NCBI RefSeq assembly: GCF_011753055.1
Contig: NZ_VWWJ01000001.1
Span: 248,001-312,000 of the forward strand
Reading direction: 5' to 3'
Source: Burkholderia sp. Ax-1719
Lineage (GTDB): Bacteria > Pseudomonadota > Gammaproteobacteria > Burkholderiales > Burkholderiaceae
Length of the DNA stretch: 64,000 nucleotides
Shown here piece after piece: positions 17,083 through 27,006 of the stretch (position 1 is its first letter; each line of letters opens with the position of its first letter). The translations under genes were made by a program, and so were the position numbers. The notes beneath the pieces were generated by a model that saw only the letters and a list, made by a program, of their open reading frames with translations, was not told the DNA's origin and searched no databases.

Positions 17083-17961
17083 TTACTCGAAAGGCGGTTC
17101 GCTCTGCCAGTCGAAAAAGTCCGGCATGTCGGTGGAAACGCGGTTCGGAAACGCGGCAGGGCGCTTTTCGAGGAAGGCGCTTACGCCTTCGGCGGCATCG
17201 GCCGAGCGCCCGCGCGACTGGATCGCGCGGCTGTCGAGTTTGTGCGCTTCCATCGGATGGCTCGCGCCCGCCATGCGCCAGATCATCTGGCGAGCGATGG
17301 CGGCCGAAACCGGCGCGGTGTTGTCGGCGATCTCGCGTGCGAGCGCCCACGCTGCGGGCAGCAGATCGTCCGGTGCATGCACGGAGCGCACGAGACCGCG
17401 CGCGAGCGCTTCGTCTGCCGTGAACACGCGGCCCGTGTAGCACCATTCGAGCGCCGATGATATGCCCACCACGCGCGAGAGAAACCACGAAGACGCGGCT
17501 TCCGGCGTGATGCCGCGCCGCCCGAACACGAAGCCGAACTTCGCATCGCTCGACGCGAGGCGGATATCCATCGGCAACTGCATCGTCATGCCAATGCCCA
17601 CCGCTGGGCCGTTCACGGCCGCGATCACGGGCTTGAGGCTGCGGAAGATGCGCAGCGCCACGCGCCCGCCGCCATCGCGGTGCACGGTTTCTACGCTCGT
17701 GCCCAGGCGCTTCGCGTAGTCAAAGGTTTCGCCGCCCGAGGACAGATCGGCGCCCGCACAGAAGGCGCGGCCTGCGCCGGTGACGATCACGCAGCGTACG
17801 GCGTCGTCGGCATCGGTGGCATCGAAGGCGGCGATCAGTTCCTGCATCATCGTCGCGGTGAAGGCGTTGAGTTTCTCGGGGCGATGCAGTGTGATGGTGG
17901 CGACGCCGTCCTCGACGGCGTAGAGCAGCGTCTCGAACGATGGCCTGGTAGTGTCGGTCAT
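17083..17961 (-). CDS. Enoyl-CoA hydratase/isomerase (crotonase fold)
   Basis: A 292-residue crotonase-family enzyme acting on acyl-CoA. The oxyanion loops are visible as GAGRAFCAGADLSS (about residues 59-72) and AAVNGPAVGIGMTMQLP (about 107-123), followed by FGFVFGRRGITPEAASSWFL, which carries Glu in the usual catalytic region. ATG at 17961 follows GAGGAC; reading further upstream would enter the preceding gene. It is last of four genes in one minus-strand operon (acyl-CoA synthetase, biotin carboxylase, two crotonases), 19 bases after the other crotonase gene. Exact reaction unknown. Confidence 0.87.
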   Translation of the reverse strand: MTDTTRPSFETLLYAVEDGVATITLHRPEKLNAFTATMMQELIAAFDATDADDAVRCVIVTGAGRAFCAGADLSSGGETFDYAKRLGTSVETVHRDGGGRVALRIFRSLKPVIAAVNGPAVGIGMTMQLPMDIRLASSDAKFGFVFGRRGITPEAASSWFLSRVVGISSALEWCYTGRVFTADEALARGLVRSVHAPDDLLPAAWALAREIADNTAPVSAAIARQMIWRMAGASHPMEAHKLDSRAIQSRGRSADAAEGVSAFLEKRPAAFPNRVSTDMPDFFDWQSEPPFE

Positions 17962-17980
17962 GGTGTCCTCAGTCGTGGGC

Positions 17981-18805
17981 TCAATATTCAGGCGGTTCGG
18001 AGGCGGGCGCAAAAGCCGGCGCGCGCTTCTGCAGGTTCGCAGCCACGGCTTCACGCTGATTCGCGCCGCCGATCAGCGCATTCTGTTCGATCGATTCAGC
18101 GAGCAGCGTGACCGCCGCATCGCCTTGCGCGGCAACGTGCAGCAGGCGTTTGGCTGCGCGGATCGCATCGGGACTGCGCTGAGCGATTTCGCGTGCCGCC
18201 GCGAGCGCCTGCGCGAGGGGATCGTCGCAAACACGCGTCGCAAGACCCAGCTCGACCGCTTCGCTCGCGCTCACCACGCGCGCCGTGTAGATCAATTCGC
18301 GCAGGCGGTCCTCGCGCAGCAGGCCGCGCGTGAGCACCATGCCGCCCATATCGGGCACGAGCCCCCACTTCATTTCCATCACCGAAAGCCGTGTGTCAGG
18401 CGCAACGAAGCGCAGGTCTGCGCCCAACGCGAGTTGCAGGCCGCCGCCATAGGCCACGCCGTGCAGGGCCGCGATCACCGGCACCGGCAGTTCGCGCCAG
18501 AGCATGCAGATCTGCTGCGCGTAGTTCGACAGACCGTGCGTGCGTTCGACGATGGGCGTTTTGCGCCCAACCTGATCGAGCGCGGCCATGCTCTCCAGAT
18601 CGAGGCCCGCGCAGAACGCCTGGCCATTGCCGGAAAGCACGACGGCGCGCAGATCGGCTTCGTGCGCGAGGCGCTCGCCCGCGGCGAGAATCGCGTCGAA
18701 CATCGCGGGACTCAGCGCATTCATTTTCTGCGGACGATTGAGCCGCACATCCGCAACGCCGTCCGCGATGGAAATCTCGACGAGCGAGGTCGTATCCTGG
18801 GTCAT
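17981..18805 (-). CDS. Enoyl-CoA hydratase/isomerase (crotonase fold)
   Basis: A second crotonase-family paralogue of 274 residues. It has GNGQAFCAGLDLESM for the first oxyanion loop and AALHGVAYGGGLQLALGADLRF for the second; the catalytic region reads EMKWGLVPDMGGMVLTRGLL with Asp rather than Glu near the second acid position, as in many isomerase-like members. Two dissimilar crotonases beside a carboxylase suggest one hydrates or isomerises an unsaturated acyl-CoA before and one after carboxylation, as in leucine and acyclic terpene breakdown. That pathway assignment is inference. Confidence 0.87.
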   Translation of the reverse strand: MTQDTTSLVEISIADGVADVRLNRPQKMNALSPAMFDAILAAGERLAHEADLRAVVLSGNGQAFCAGLDLESMAALDQVGRKTPIVERTHGLSNYAQQICMLWRELPVPVIAALHGVAYGGGLQLALGADLRFVAPDTRLSVMEMKWGLVPDMGGMVLTRGLLREDRLRELIYTARVVSASEAVELGLATRVCDDPLAQALAAAREIAQRSPDAIRAAKRLLHVAAQGDAAVTLLAESIEQNALIGGANQREAVAANLQKRAPAFAPASEPPEY

Positions 18806-18845
18806 GCCAACTCCTTCCTTATCGTGTTCGTGGGGTTTGGTGGGT

Positions 18846-21800
18846 TCACCATGTATCGACGAAACGCCGGCCCGTGCGCTCGCGATCCGTAAAACCGTGG
18901 CTCGCGTTGAGTCCGCGCATGAGCCAGCGGCGTGTTTCCGCCGGGTCGATCACGCCGTCGATTTCAAGGAAGCTCGCCATATTGATTGCCCGGCCGTTGC
19001 GGTAGGCGTCGGCGACCCTGCGCTCGAATTCGGCTTCGCGCTGCGCGGGATCGTCGATCGCGGCGAGTTCTTTCGCGTAGCCCAGCCGCACCGCGCCTTC
19101 CAGCCCCATCGCGCCGAATTCTCCGCTTGGCCACGCGATCGTGAAGAGCGGCGCGTGAAAACTGCCCGCCGCCATCGCCTGCGCGCCCAGACCGTAGCCC
19201 TTGCGCAGCACCACGGTGAAGAAGGGCACGCGCAGGTTCGCGCCCGCGACGAACATGCGCGAGACGTGGCGCACGGTAGCCTGCTTCTCCGCTTGCGGGC
19301 CGACCATGAAGCCGGGCGTATCGCACAACGAGAGCAGCGGCAGGCCGAAGGTGTCGCAAAGCTGCATGAACCGCGCGGCCTTGTCGCCGGATTGCGCGTC
19401 GATGGCGCCGCCCAGATGCATGGGATTATTGGCAAGCAATCCGAACGGTTTACCTTCGATGCGCACGAGCGCCGTAATCAGCCCCGGCGCAAACGCACGG
19501 CGCAGTTCGAGCACCGAATCCTGATCGGCCAGTGTCTCGATCACGTGGCGAATGTCGTACACGCGCAGGCGATTTTCGGGAATCGCTTCGCGCAGCAACC
19601 GTTGATCGGCGCAGGTCCAATTTGCAATCGGCCCCTGAAAATACGAGAGATATTGCTTTGCCACCTTCACGGCGGCCGCTTCGTCGTCCACCAGCACGTC
19701 GATCACGCCATTGGGCGCTTGCACGCTCGCCGGGCCGACTTCCTCGGGCGTGAACTTGCCGAGACCGCCGCCCTCGATCATCGCCGGCCCCGCCATGCCG
19801 ATGCTCGCGTTTTGCGTGGCGATGATGACGTCGCAGCAGCCCAGCAGCGCGGCATTGCCCGCGAAGCAGCGGCCCGACACCACGCCCACGAGCGGCACCT
19901 GCCCGGAAAGCCGCGCCATGCTCGCGAACGTGCGGCAGTCGAGACCCGCAACGCCCACGTGATCGGTATCGCCCGGCCGCCCGCCGCCGCCTTCCGCGAA
20001 CAGCACGAGCGGCAAACGCCATTGCTCGGCCAGTTGCAGCATGCGGTCGGTCTTTTTGTGGCTCATCATGCCCTGCGTGCCCGCAAACACGGTGTAGTCG
20101 TAGGCGATAGCCATGCAGCGCGCCGCCTCATCGCCCACGCGCGCGGCGTTCACGGTGCCGATGCCCGCGATCAGACCATCGGCGGGGCTTTGCGTAATGA
20201 GGTCGTCGAGCGGGCGGCGTCCGCGCTGCGCGGCCAGCGCGAGCGCGCCGTATTCGACGAAGCTGTCCGCGTCGAGCAGATCGTCGAGGTTTTCGCGCGC
20301 CGTGCGCTGTCCCGTCTTGCGGCGCTTCGCGACGGCGTGCGGGCGGCGTTCGTCGCGGGTGAGCGCATGGCGTTCCAGCACGTCGGCAAGGTCGGCGCGG
20401 ATATGCGAGAGATCGCGGCTTTCCTCGCTTTGCACCTGCGCGGCGGCGACATCGGCGGGTTCGATGTAGACGAGCGGCGCGCCTTCAAACACGGCGTCGT
20501 TCGGCGCAGCGGCCAGGGCGCGAACGATGCCGCTTTGCGCGGCCTGCACGACGAACTCCATCTTCATCGCTTCGAGCACGGCGATCTGCTGGCCAATAGC
20601 AACGGTGTCGCCCGCCTGCACGTCGAGGCTCACCAGCATGCCCTGGCTCGGCGCGTTGAGCGGTATGCAGCCGGGCGGGGCGGCTTCTGCCTGCAAGGCG
20701 CACGCCTCGGGCGACGGCGCGGCATTACCTGCCTCTGCGCGGAAAAAACGCTCGGTTTGCTTGCTGCGCGTTTCAGGCGCGAGCAGTTCGCCGATATGCT
20801 GCTCGATAAAGCGCGTGTCCACCGCATAGTCGGGCATTTCGGCGCGTTGCAGCAGCGCCTGCAAAAAGCCGATATTGTTCGCGACGCCTTCCAGCCGGAA
20901 CTCGCTCAAGCCACGCGCGGCGCGGCGCAACGCGCCCGGAAAATCGTCGGCGTGGGCGATCAGCTTGGCGATCAGGGAATCGTAGTTCGGGCTGGTGGCG
21001 TAGCCTGCATAACCGTAGCCGTCCACGCGCAGGCCCGCGCCGCTGGGCGGCTCGTAGGCGCTGAGCGCGCCGCCTGCCGCCCGTGCGCTGCCGTCGGCCT
21101 GCATCGCTTCAAGATTCACGCGCGCCTGCACGGCGTAGCCACGCACTGGCGCAGGCTCGGTCAGCTTGAGATCGGCGAGCGTCGCGCCCTGGGCAAGCGA
21201 TAGTTGCGCGCGCACCAGATCGACGCCCGTGATGGCCTCCGTCACGCAATGTTCGACCTGCACGCGCGGATTCGCTTCCATGAACACAAAGTCGCCGCGC
21301 GCCGTATCGACGAGAAACTCGAAGGTGCCGATGCCGCGATAGTTCACCGCGCGCGCGAGCGTCAGCGCCGCGTCGATGATCGCGTGCCGCAGCGCGGTGT
21401 TCAGCCCCGGCGCGGGCGCGATCTCGATCACCTTCTGATGACGCCGTTGCAGGCTGCAATCGCGCTCCCAGAGATGGCTCACGTGCGCGCCGTCGCCGAC
21501 GATCTGCACTTCCACATGGCGCGCCGCGTCGATCAGGCGCTCGACATAGAGCGCGCCATCGCCGAAGGCGGCGCGCGCCTCGGATTCGCAGCGCGCGAAG
21601 GCGTCATCCAGCTCCGCGGCGTCGCGCACCGCGCGCATGCCGCGTCCGCCGCCGCCTGCCAGCGCTTTCACCATCATCGCGCGATGTCCAGAGAAGAAAG
21701 CACGCGCTTCGGCAAGCGTGGTCGCGCGGTTCGTGCCTGCCGCGAGCGGCACACCGCAGCGCGCCGCCAGTTCGCGCGCGCGGGCCTTGTCGCCGAACAT

Positions 21801-22169
21801 GCGCAACACCTCCGGCGAGGGCCCGATAAAGCGCAGGCCCGCTTCCTCGCAGCGCTGCGCGAAATCGGCGCGTTCGCTCAGAAAGCCGTAGCCCGGATGG
21901 ACGGCGTCACAGCCGTTGGCGCGCGCGGCTTCGATCAGCGCATCGATATTCAGGTAAGCCGACGCGCCCCGGCCCGCAAGCGGGACGGCCGCATCGGCGC
22001 GGCGCACGTGCAGCGCGCGGGCGTCGTCTTCGGCGTAGACGGCGACGCTGCGAAGGCCCGCTTCGGCCACGGCGCGCGCAATGCGAATGGCGATCTCGCC
22101 ACGGTTGGCGATCAGCACAGCCTTGATCGGCGAGTTGAAAGCGGCTGTCTTGAAGGCAGAAGTCGTCAC
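18846..22169 (-). CDS. Single-chain biotin-dependent acyl-CoA carboxylase
   Basis: This 1107-residue protein fuses all parts of an acyl-CoA carboxylase. Biotin carboxylase covers about residues 15-460 (IANRGEIAIRIAR; ATP loop KALAGGGGRGMR; MEANPRVQVEHCVTE). A biotinyl domain has its lysine near 534 in EAMKMEF, and the carboxyltransferase follows from about 610 to the end (N-half around DGLIAGIGTVNA; C-half with CDTPGFMVG and AAGSFHAPLF). The start is GTG at 22169, overlapping the upstream stop by four bases (GTGA). It lies between an acyl-CoA synthetase and two crotonases, so its substrate is probably the CoA ester made by the first enzyme. Substrate class (acetyl, propionyl, branched enoyl) cannot be fixed. 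Confidence 0.88.
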   Translation of the reverse strand: MTTSAFKTAAFNSPIKAVLIANRGEIAIRIARAVAEAGLRSVAVYAEDDARALHVRRADAAVPLAGRGASAYLNIDALIEAARANGCDAVHPGYGFLSERADFAQRCEEAGLRFIGPSPEVLRMFGDKARARELAARCGVPLAAGTNRATTLAEARAFFSGHRAMMVKALAGGGGRGMRAVRDAAELDDAFARCESEARAAFGDGALYVERLIDAARHVEVQIVGDGAHVSHLWERDCSLQRRHQKVIEIAPAPGLNTALRHAIIDAALTLARAVNYRGIGTFEFLVDTARGDFVFMEANPRVQVEHCVTEAITGVDLVRAQLSLAQGATLADLKLTEPAPVRGYAVQARVNLEAMQADGSARAAGGALSAYEPPSGAGLRVDGYGYAGYATSPNYDSLIAKLIAHADDFPGALRRAARGLSEFRLEGVANNIGFLQALLQRAEMPDYAVDTRFIEQHIGELLAPETRSKQTERFFRAEAGNAAPSPEACALQAEAAPPGCIPLNAPSQGMLVSLDVQAGDTVAIGQQIAVLEAMKMEFVVQAAQSGIVRALAAAPNDAVFEGAPLVYIEPADVAAAQVQSEESRDLSHIRADLADVLERHALTRDERRPHAVAKRRKTGQRTARENLDDLLDADSFVEYGALALAAQRGRRPLDDLITQSPADGLIAGIGTVNAARVGDEAARCMAIAYDYTVFAGTQGMMSHKKTDRMLQLAEQWRLPLVLFAEGGGGRPGDTDHVGVAGLDCRTFASMARLSGQVPLVGVVSGRCFAGNAALLGCCDVIIATQNASIGMAGPAMIEGGGLGKFTPEEVGPASVQAPNGVIDVLVDDEAAAVKVAKQYLSYFQGPIANWTCADQRLLREAIPENRLRVYDIRHVIETLADQDSVLELRRAFAPGLITALVRIEGKPFGLLANNPMHLGGAIDAQSGDKAARFMQLCDTFGLPLLSLCDTPGFMVGPQAEKQATVRHVSRMFVAGANLRVPFFTVVLRKGYGLGAQAMAAGSFHAPLFTIAWPSGEFGAMGLEGAVRLGYAKELAAIDDPAQREAEFERRVADAYRNGRAINMASFLEIDGVIDPAETRRWLMRGLNASHGFTDRERTGRRFVDTW

Positions 22170-23869
22170 AGCAGTTTGTCCAGTTCCTGTTTCCTGACCT
22201 TGCCGGTCGCGGTCATCGGCAAAGCGTCGATCACGCGGATTTCCGGCACCTTGTAGCCAGCCATCGAGGCGCGGCACCACGCGGCGAGTTCGTGCGCGTT
22301 TGCGCCACTGCCGGGCTTGAGCACGACGAAGGCGATGGGTTGCTGGCCGCGCGCCGCATCGGGACGCCCGATCACGGCGCTGCCGAGAATCGCCGGATGC
22401 TGGCCGAGCAGCGCTTCCAGTTCGCTGGGAAACACGCTCATGCCGTTGACCTTGAGCATCTCCTTGCGGCGACCTAGATAGCGGATAAACCCTTCTTCGG
22501 TGAAGGTGGCGAGATCGCCCGTGTGCAGCCAGCCGTCGCGCAGCGCCTCGGCACTGGCCTGTTCGCGCTGCCAGTAACCTTTGAACAGCGAAGGCGAACG
22601 TACGCAAAGCTCGCCTTCGCTGCCCGGCGGCAGGAGCGCGCCGCTCGCAAAATCGCAGATCTTGAATTCGGTGCCGGGCACGGGCAGGCCCACGAAGGTG
22701 GGTTGGGCGCGCAGATCGGCGTCGTCGTCCTGGAGCCCGAGCGTGAAGGTGTCGCAGGTGTGCGTCTCGGTCATGCCGTAGCTGAACTCGTAGAGCGTGC
22801 AGCCCGTGAGGTCGCGCCAGCGCTGCCGATATTCGCGCGTGAGCTTCTTGATGAACGAGATCGCGCCCACCTGGCGCAGCGAGGAAGTGTCGAACTCGCG
22901 CACACGCGGGTGATCGAGCACTTCGGCGACGCTGTCGACCAGCATGCCGCAATGGCTCACGCGATAGTGCGCCACGGCGTGCATCCACGCGAGCGGATCC
23001 CAGCGCGCCAGCAGCACGAGCGCCGCGCCCGCGAAGACGGGAAACAGCAGCCCCGCGTTTTCGCCCGCGATCCAGAACTCAGGCAGGAAATTGAGGAACA
23101 CGGCGTCGCGGTCGGCGCGCAGCGCGACGGGCATGAAGCTCGCGCAGGTGTAGAGCATGTCGCCATGCGTGTGGATGCAGCCCTTCGGCAGGCCCGTGGT
23201 GCCGCCCGTGTAGTTGAGCGCGGCGATGTCGTCGAGTTGCGGCTCGTGTGTGGGCGCGGGCGCGCTGATCTTGTCGAGCGCCGCCAGCAGATCGATGGCG
23301 TTGCCGCTCACGCATTTCGGTGCGAGCACAACGTCTGGCAGCGGCACTGGCGCGGCGTCAGGGTTTTGCGCGCCCCGCATCTCCCCCACGTTCGTTGCGA
23401 TCACCGTGTGTAATCCGCATTCGTCGCGCACCTGCTCGACGACGGGCAATAGCTGATCCGCGCAGATCACGACCCGCGCGCCGCTGTCCTTGAGCTGATA
23501 GCCGAGTTCGAGCGCCTTCGACAAGGGGCTGACCGGTGCATGCACCGCGCCGAGCTTGAGAATGCCGTAGAACGCGATATGCATCTGCGGGCAGTTGGGC
23601 ATGAACACCGCCACGCGATCGCCGGTGTGCACGCCCAGTTCCGCGAGCAGCGCGGCGCAGCGATCGCTCAGGGCGTCGAGTTCGCCATAGCTCAGCGTGC
23701 GCCCATAGAAGTGCAGGGCGGGGCGCTGTGGATCTTGCCGCGCCCATTCGCGCAGACAGGCCGTCAAGGGGCGCTGGCCGAGCGGATACTGCGGCTCGCG
23801 CGGCGTGCCGGCGGGCCATGCGCGCGCCCAGCGTTCACGCAGATCCGCCAGATACTCGTGTTCGTTCAT
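22166..23869 (-). CDS. Acyl-CoA synthetase (AMP-forming)
   Basis: A 567-residue ANL-superfamily ligase that activates a carboxylic acid with ATP and CoA. The phosphate loop YTGGTTGLPKG lies at about residues 211-221, the YGMTETH motif follows, then the hinge region GWLHTGDLATFTEEGFIRYLGRRKEMLKVNG, and the catalytic lysine is in TATGKVRKQEL at the C-terminus. It is the first gene of the minus-strand operon and translationally coupled to the carboxylase (GTGA overlap). GAGGC precedes the ATG. The cyclase-family gene is divergent. Substrate unknown; the operon suggests a branched or terpene-like acid. Confidence 0.9.
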   Translation of the reverse strand: MNEHEYLADLRERWARAWPAGTPREPQYPLGQRPLTACLREWARQDPQRPALHFYGRTLSYGELDALSDRCAALLAELGVHTGDRVAVFMPNCPQMHIAFYGILKLGAVHAPVSPLSKALELGYQLKDSGARVVICADQLLPVVEQVRDECGLHTVIATNVGEMRGAQNPDAAPVPLPDVVLAPKCVSGNAIDLLAALDKISAPAPTHEPQLDDIAALNYTGGTTGLPKGCIHTHGDMLYTCASFMPVALRADRDAVFLNFLPEFWIAGENAGLLFPVFAGAALVLLARWDPLAWMHAVAHYRVSHCGMLVDSVAEVLDHPRVREFDTSSLRQVGAISFIKKLTREYRQRWRDLTGCTLYEFSYGMTETHTCDTFTLGLQDDDADLRAQPTFVGLPVPGTEFKICDFASGALLPPGSEGELCVRSPSLFKGYWQREQASAEALRDGWLHTGDLATFTEEGFIRYLGRRKEMLKVNGMSVFPSELEALLGQHPAILGSAVIGRPDAARGQQPIAFVVLKPGSGANAHELAAWCRASMAGYKVPEIRVIDALPMTATGKVRKQELDKLL

Positions 23870-24151
23870 CGGAAGCCTCGCGGGTTCGGCAGATGGAGCG
23901 GTTCGCCATGCGCGGTGAATTACGCCATTGCGCTTCGGAAGGGACTTCGGAGCAGACCGTCCATGATGTGCAGGATTGCCGCTTCACGCGCTTGCGGTTT
24001 TTCCCGGTTGACACTAGCGAACGATCGTGCGATTTATTTCGACGCTGCGGACGCCGAGTGCGTTCGTGCATTCCCCGAGCATTCCTTGAGCATCGCCCAC
24101 GCATCACCTGATTCCTCGCGCATTTCGACGCGAGACGAAAGGAGACATCGC

Positions 24152-25114
24152 ATGGAGTCGAAGAACGTTCCCGAAGTGGCTGAACTGCTGGAAGATTCGC
24201 CGAAGAACTGGGGCAAGTGGGGCAGCGACGACGAAGTCGGCTCGCTCAACTATCTGACCCAGGCCGAAGTGCTGCGCGGCGTCGCGTCGGTGCGCTCGGG
24301 CAAGACCTTTACGCTGCAGATCCAGATGGGGCATCCCAAGGGCGATCCGGTCTGGCCGGGGCGTTCGCAGGCGCGCCGCATCAACGTGATGGACAAGGGC
24401 CATTACATGTGCGGGAAAGGTCCGCTTTTTCCGGGGCTCGCCGAATACGCCGACGACATGATGATCATGTACCTGCAAGGCTCGACGCAGTACGACGCGC
24501 TCGGTCATGTCTGGTACGACGACCAGCTCTGGAACGGATACGACGCGAAGTCGACCATCGGCGGGCTCGACAAGGCCAGCGTGCTGCCGATCGCGGAGCG
24601 TGGCGTGGTGGGGCGCGGCGTGCTGATCGACATGGCGCGCCATCGCGGCAAGGCCGTGCTCGATCCGGGCGAAACCTTCACGCACGAAGACCTGCTCGCG
24701 GCGGCAAAGGCGCAGGGCGTGAGCATCGAAAAGCGCGACATTCTGGTGATCCGCACGGGCTGGATCGGCTCGTTCTATGAGCGCGACCAGGCGCAGTTCT
24801 ACGAGAACTTCGTGGAGCCGGGGCTGACACATAGCCGCGAACTGGTCGACTGGTTTCATCGGATGGAAATTCCCAATCTGGTCACCGACACCATCGCCAA
24901 CGAAGTGACGGTTGATCCGGTCTCGGGCGTGGCGCTGCCGCTGCATAACGCGCTGATGCGCAACCTGGGCGTGACGCTCACCGAGATTGCGCAGCTCGAT
25001 CCGCTCGCCGCCGATTGCGCCGAAGACGGCCAATGGTCCTTCCTCTACACGGCTGCACCGCTCAAGGTGGTAGGCGGCAGCGGCGCGCCGGTCAATCCGG
25101 TGGTGGTGAAGTAG
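24152..25114 (+). CDS. Cyclase-family (kynurenine formamidase-like) hydrolase
   Basis: A 320-residue metal-dependent hydrolase of the PF04199 cyclase type. Supporting segments are WGSDDEVGSLNYLT near residue 24, YDALGHVWYDDQLWNGY (His in the expected metal-binding part), GVLIDMARHRG, FTHEDLLAAAK, DILVIRTGWIGSF and a C-terminal PLHNALMRNLG. Members hydrolyse amides, lactones or cyclic diones. The classical HxGTHxD is replaced by a variant around GSTQYDALGHVW, as in the longer subfamily found in catabolic clusters. AAGGAG precedes the ATG at 24152. It is followed by an acyl-CoA ligase 92 bases on, consistent with hydrolysis then CoA activation. A TTGACA at 24008-24013 is a possible promoter element. 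Confidence 0.82.
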   Translation: MESKNVPEVAELLEDSPKNWGKWGSDDEVGSLNYLTQAEVLRGVASVRSGKTFTLQIQMGHPKGDPVWPGRSQARRINVMDKGHYMCGKGPLFPGLAEYADDMMIMYLQGSTQYDALGHVWYDDQLWNGYDAKSTIGGLDKASVLPIAERGVVGRGVLIDMARHRGKAVLDPGETFTHEDLLAAAKAQGVSIEKRDILVIRTGWIGSFYERDQAQFYENFVEPGLTHSRELVDWFHRMEIPNLVTDTIANEVTVDPVSGVALPLHNALMRNLGVTLTEIAQLDPLAADCAEDGQWSFLYTAAPLKVVGGSGAPVNPVVVK

Positions 25115-25206
25115 GCGTAGCATCGCCTCGTCGTCTATCCGATGCCGACACGGCGCACGCTTTTTTTGCGTGCGCCTGCCCCCCGCGTCTTTTCGCAGGA
25201 GCGCTC

Positions 25207-26865
25207 ATGACGCCCTATGCCAGCAAACCGTGGCTCGCCCATTACGCGAGCGGTCACGAGGCAACGATTTCCCGACAGTATCCCGACGCACTCAGCCTGT
25301 TTCGCGCCGCTGTTGCGCGCGCACCGCAGAACAAGGCGCTGCTGTACTTCGACGGCGCGCTGACCTATGCCGAACTCGATCAGCAGTCCGATGCGCTTGC
25401 CTGTGCGTGGCTCGAACGCGGCCCTGGGCGTGGCGATCGCATCGCGATCTATCTGCAGAACGTGCCGCAATTCGTGATCACGCTGGTGGCGGCGTGGAAG
25501 ATCGGCGCGACGGCGGTGCCCGTGAATCCGATGAATCGCGCGCGCGAATTGCGCGTATTGCTGGCGGATTCGGGCGCGCGCGTGCTGGTGTGCCACGGCA
25601 CGCTTTACGAGGACGTCGTGCGACCCTTGCTGGCGGAAGAAGCCTTGGTCGATGTGCATGTCATGACGACATCGGCGCTGGAATATCAGACGCGTGACGA
25701 CCCGCGCCTCTTCGCGAGCATGACGCGCCCGGCGGTGCATGAAAACGCCGAGGACTTCGGCGCGGCGATTGCCGCGCATCGCGGCCAGACGCCGCCCGCC
25801 ATCACGCCAGGCGGTGACGATCTGGCGATGCTCGTCTATACCTCGGGCACCACGGGCGTGCCCAAAGGCGCGATGAATACGCACGGTAACGTCGCCTTCA
25901 ATGCGCAGGTGTATCGCGACTGGGTTGGCCTGCGCGAAGGCGCGCCGATTCTGGGCGTCGCGCCGCTGTTTCACATCACCGGGCTGGTGGGCCATGTGGG
26001 CGCGGCCTTTATCTGCGCCGCGCCGCTGATACTGGCGTTTCGCTTCGAGCCGGGCGTGATCCTTGACGCCATCGCCGAATACAAGCCGGAATTCACCATC
26101 GGCGCTATCACGGTTTTTATCGCGCTGATGAACGACGCGCGCGCGACACGCGAGCATTTCGCCTCGATGCGGCGCATCTATTCGGGCGGCGCGCCCATTC
26201 CGCCGAGTGTGATCGAGGCGTTCCGCGCGCGCTTTGGCCACTACATCCACAACGGCTACGGTCTCACCGAAACCAATTCGCCCACGCATGTCGTGCCCGT
26301 GGGCCGCGACGCGCCGGTGGACCCCGCATCGGGCACGCTGTCGATTGGCGTGCCGGCGTTCAATGTGGAGTCGTATATCGGCGACGACACAGGGCAGCCG
26401 CTCGCACCCGGCGAAGTGGGCGAGATCATCTCGCGCGGACCGATGGTGGTGCCCGGTTACTGGAACAAGCCGCAGGAAAGCGCGAAAGCGATTGTCGACG
26501 GCTTCTTTCGCACCGGCGATGTGGGCTTCATGGACGAGCAAGGCTGGTTCTATCTCGTCGATCGCAAGAAAGACATGATCAACGCGGGCGGCTACAAGGT
26601 CTGGCCGCGCGAGGTGGAGGATGTGCTGTACACGCATCCGGCCGTGCGCGAGGCGGCTGTGGTGGGCGTGCCCGACAGCTATCGCGGCGAGACCGTGAAG
26701 GCGGTCGTGAGCCTCAAGCCGCAAACGAGCGCGACGCCGGAAGAACTGGTCGAGTACTGCAAGGCGCGGATGGCGGCGTACAAATATCCACGCATCGTCG
26801 CGATCCTCGATGAGTTGCCCAAGACGGTGACGGGCAAGATCTTGCGGCGCGAGTTGCGAGGCTAG
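25207..26865 (+). CDS. AMP-dependent acyl-CoA ligase
   Basis: A 552-residue ANL ligase distinct from the one on the opposite strand. Motifs are the phosphate loop YTSGTTGVPKG (about residues 216-226), NGYGLTETNS, FRTGDVGFMDEQGWFYLVDRKKDMINAGGYKVWPREVE and the catalytic lysine in TVTGKILRREL. GGAG precedes ATG 25207. It follows the cyclase-family hydrolase and may activate the acid that enzyme releases. The overall look (long-chain-fatty-acid-CoA ligase annotation type) allows medium to long acyl or aryl substrates. Confidence 0.9.
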   Translation: MTPYASKPWLAHYASGHEATISRQYPDALSLFRAAVARAPQNKALLYFDGALTYAELDQQSDALACAWLERGPGRGDRIAIYLQNVPQFVITLVAAWKIGATAVPVNPMNRARELRVLLADSGARVLVCHGTLYEDVVRPLLAEEALVDVHVMTTSALEYQTRDDPRLFASMTRPAVHENAEDFGAAIAAHRGQTPPAITPGGDDLAMLVYTSGTTGVPKGAMNTHGNVAFNAQVYRDWVGLREGAPILGVAPLFHITGLVGHVGAAFICAAPLILAFRFEPGVILDAIAEYKPEFTIGAITVFIALMNDARATREHFASMRRIYSGGAPIPPSVIEAFRARFGHYIHNGYGLTETNSPTHVVPVGRDAPVDPASGTLSIGVPAFNVESYIGDDTGQPLAPGEVGEIISRGPMVVPGYWNKPQESAKAIVDGFFRTGDVGFMDEQGWFYLVDRKKDMINAGGYKVWPREVEDVLYTHPAVREAAVVGVPDSYRGETVKAVVSLKPQTSATPEELVEYCKARMAAYKYPRIVAILDELPKTVTGKILRRELRG

Positions 26866-27006
26866 ATCAAAGTCTGGAGTACATCCCGCCGCCATCCGGA
26901 CTGGCTCACCGATATAGTGTGCTCTCGCTTGCCGGCGCAACGCTGGCAAGCGACGAAACGCACGACAACAGGCATTGGCCAGCAGAGACCGGGAGCACAG
27001 AAGCAG

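Noticed and set aside
18588..21203. 871-codon open frame opposite the biotin carboxylase
   Set aside because: High-GC antisense frame without recognisable motifs; the opposite strand has complete biotin carboxylase and transferase motifs.
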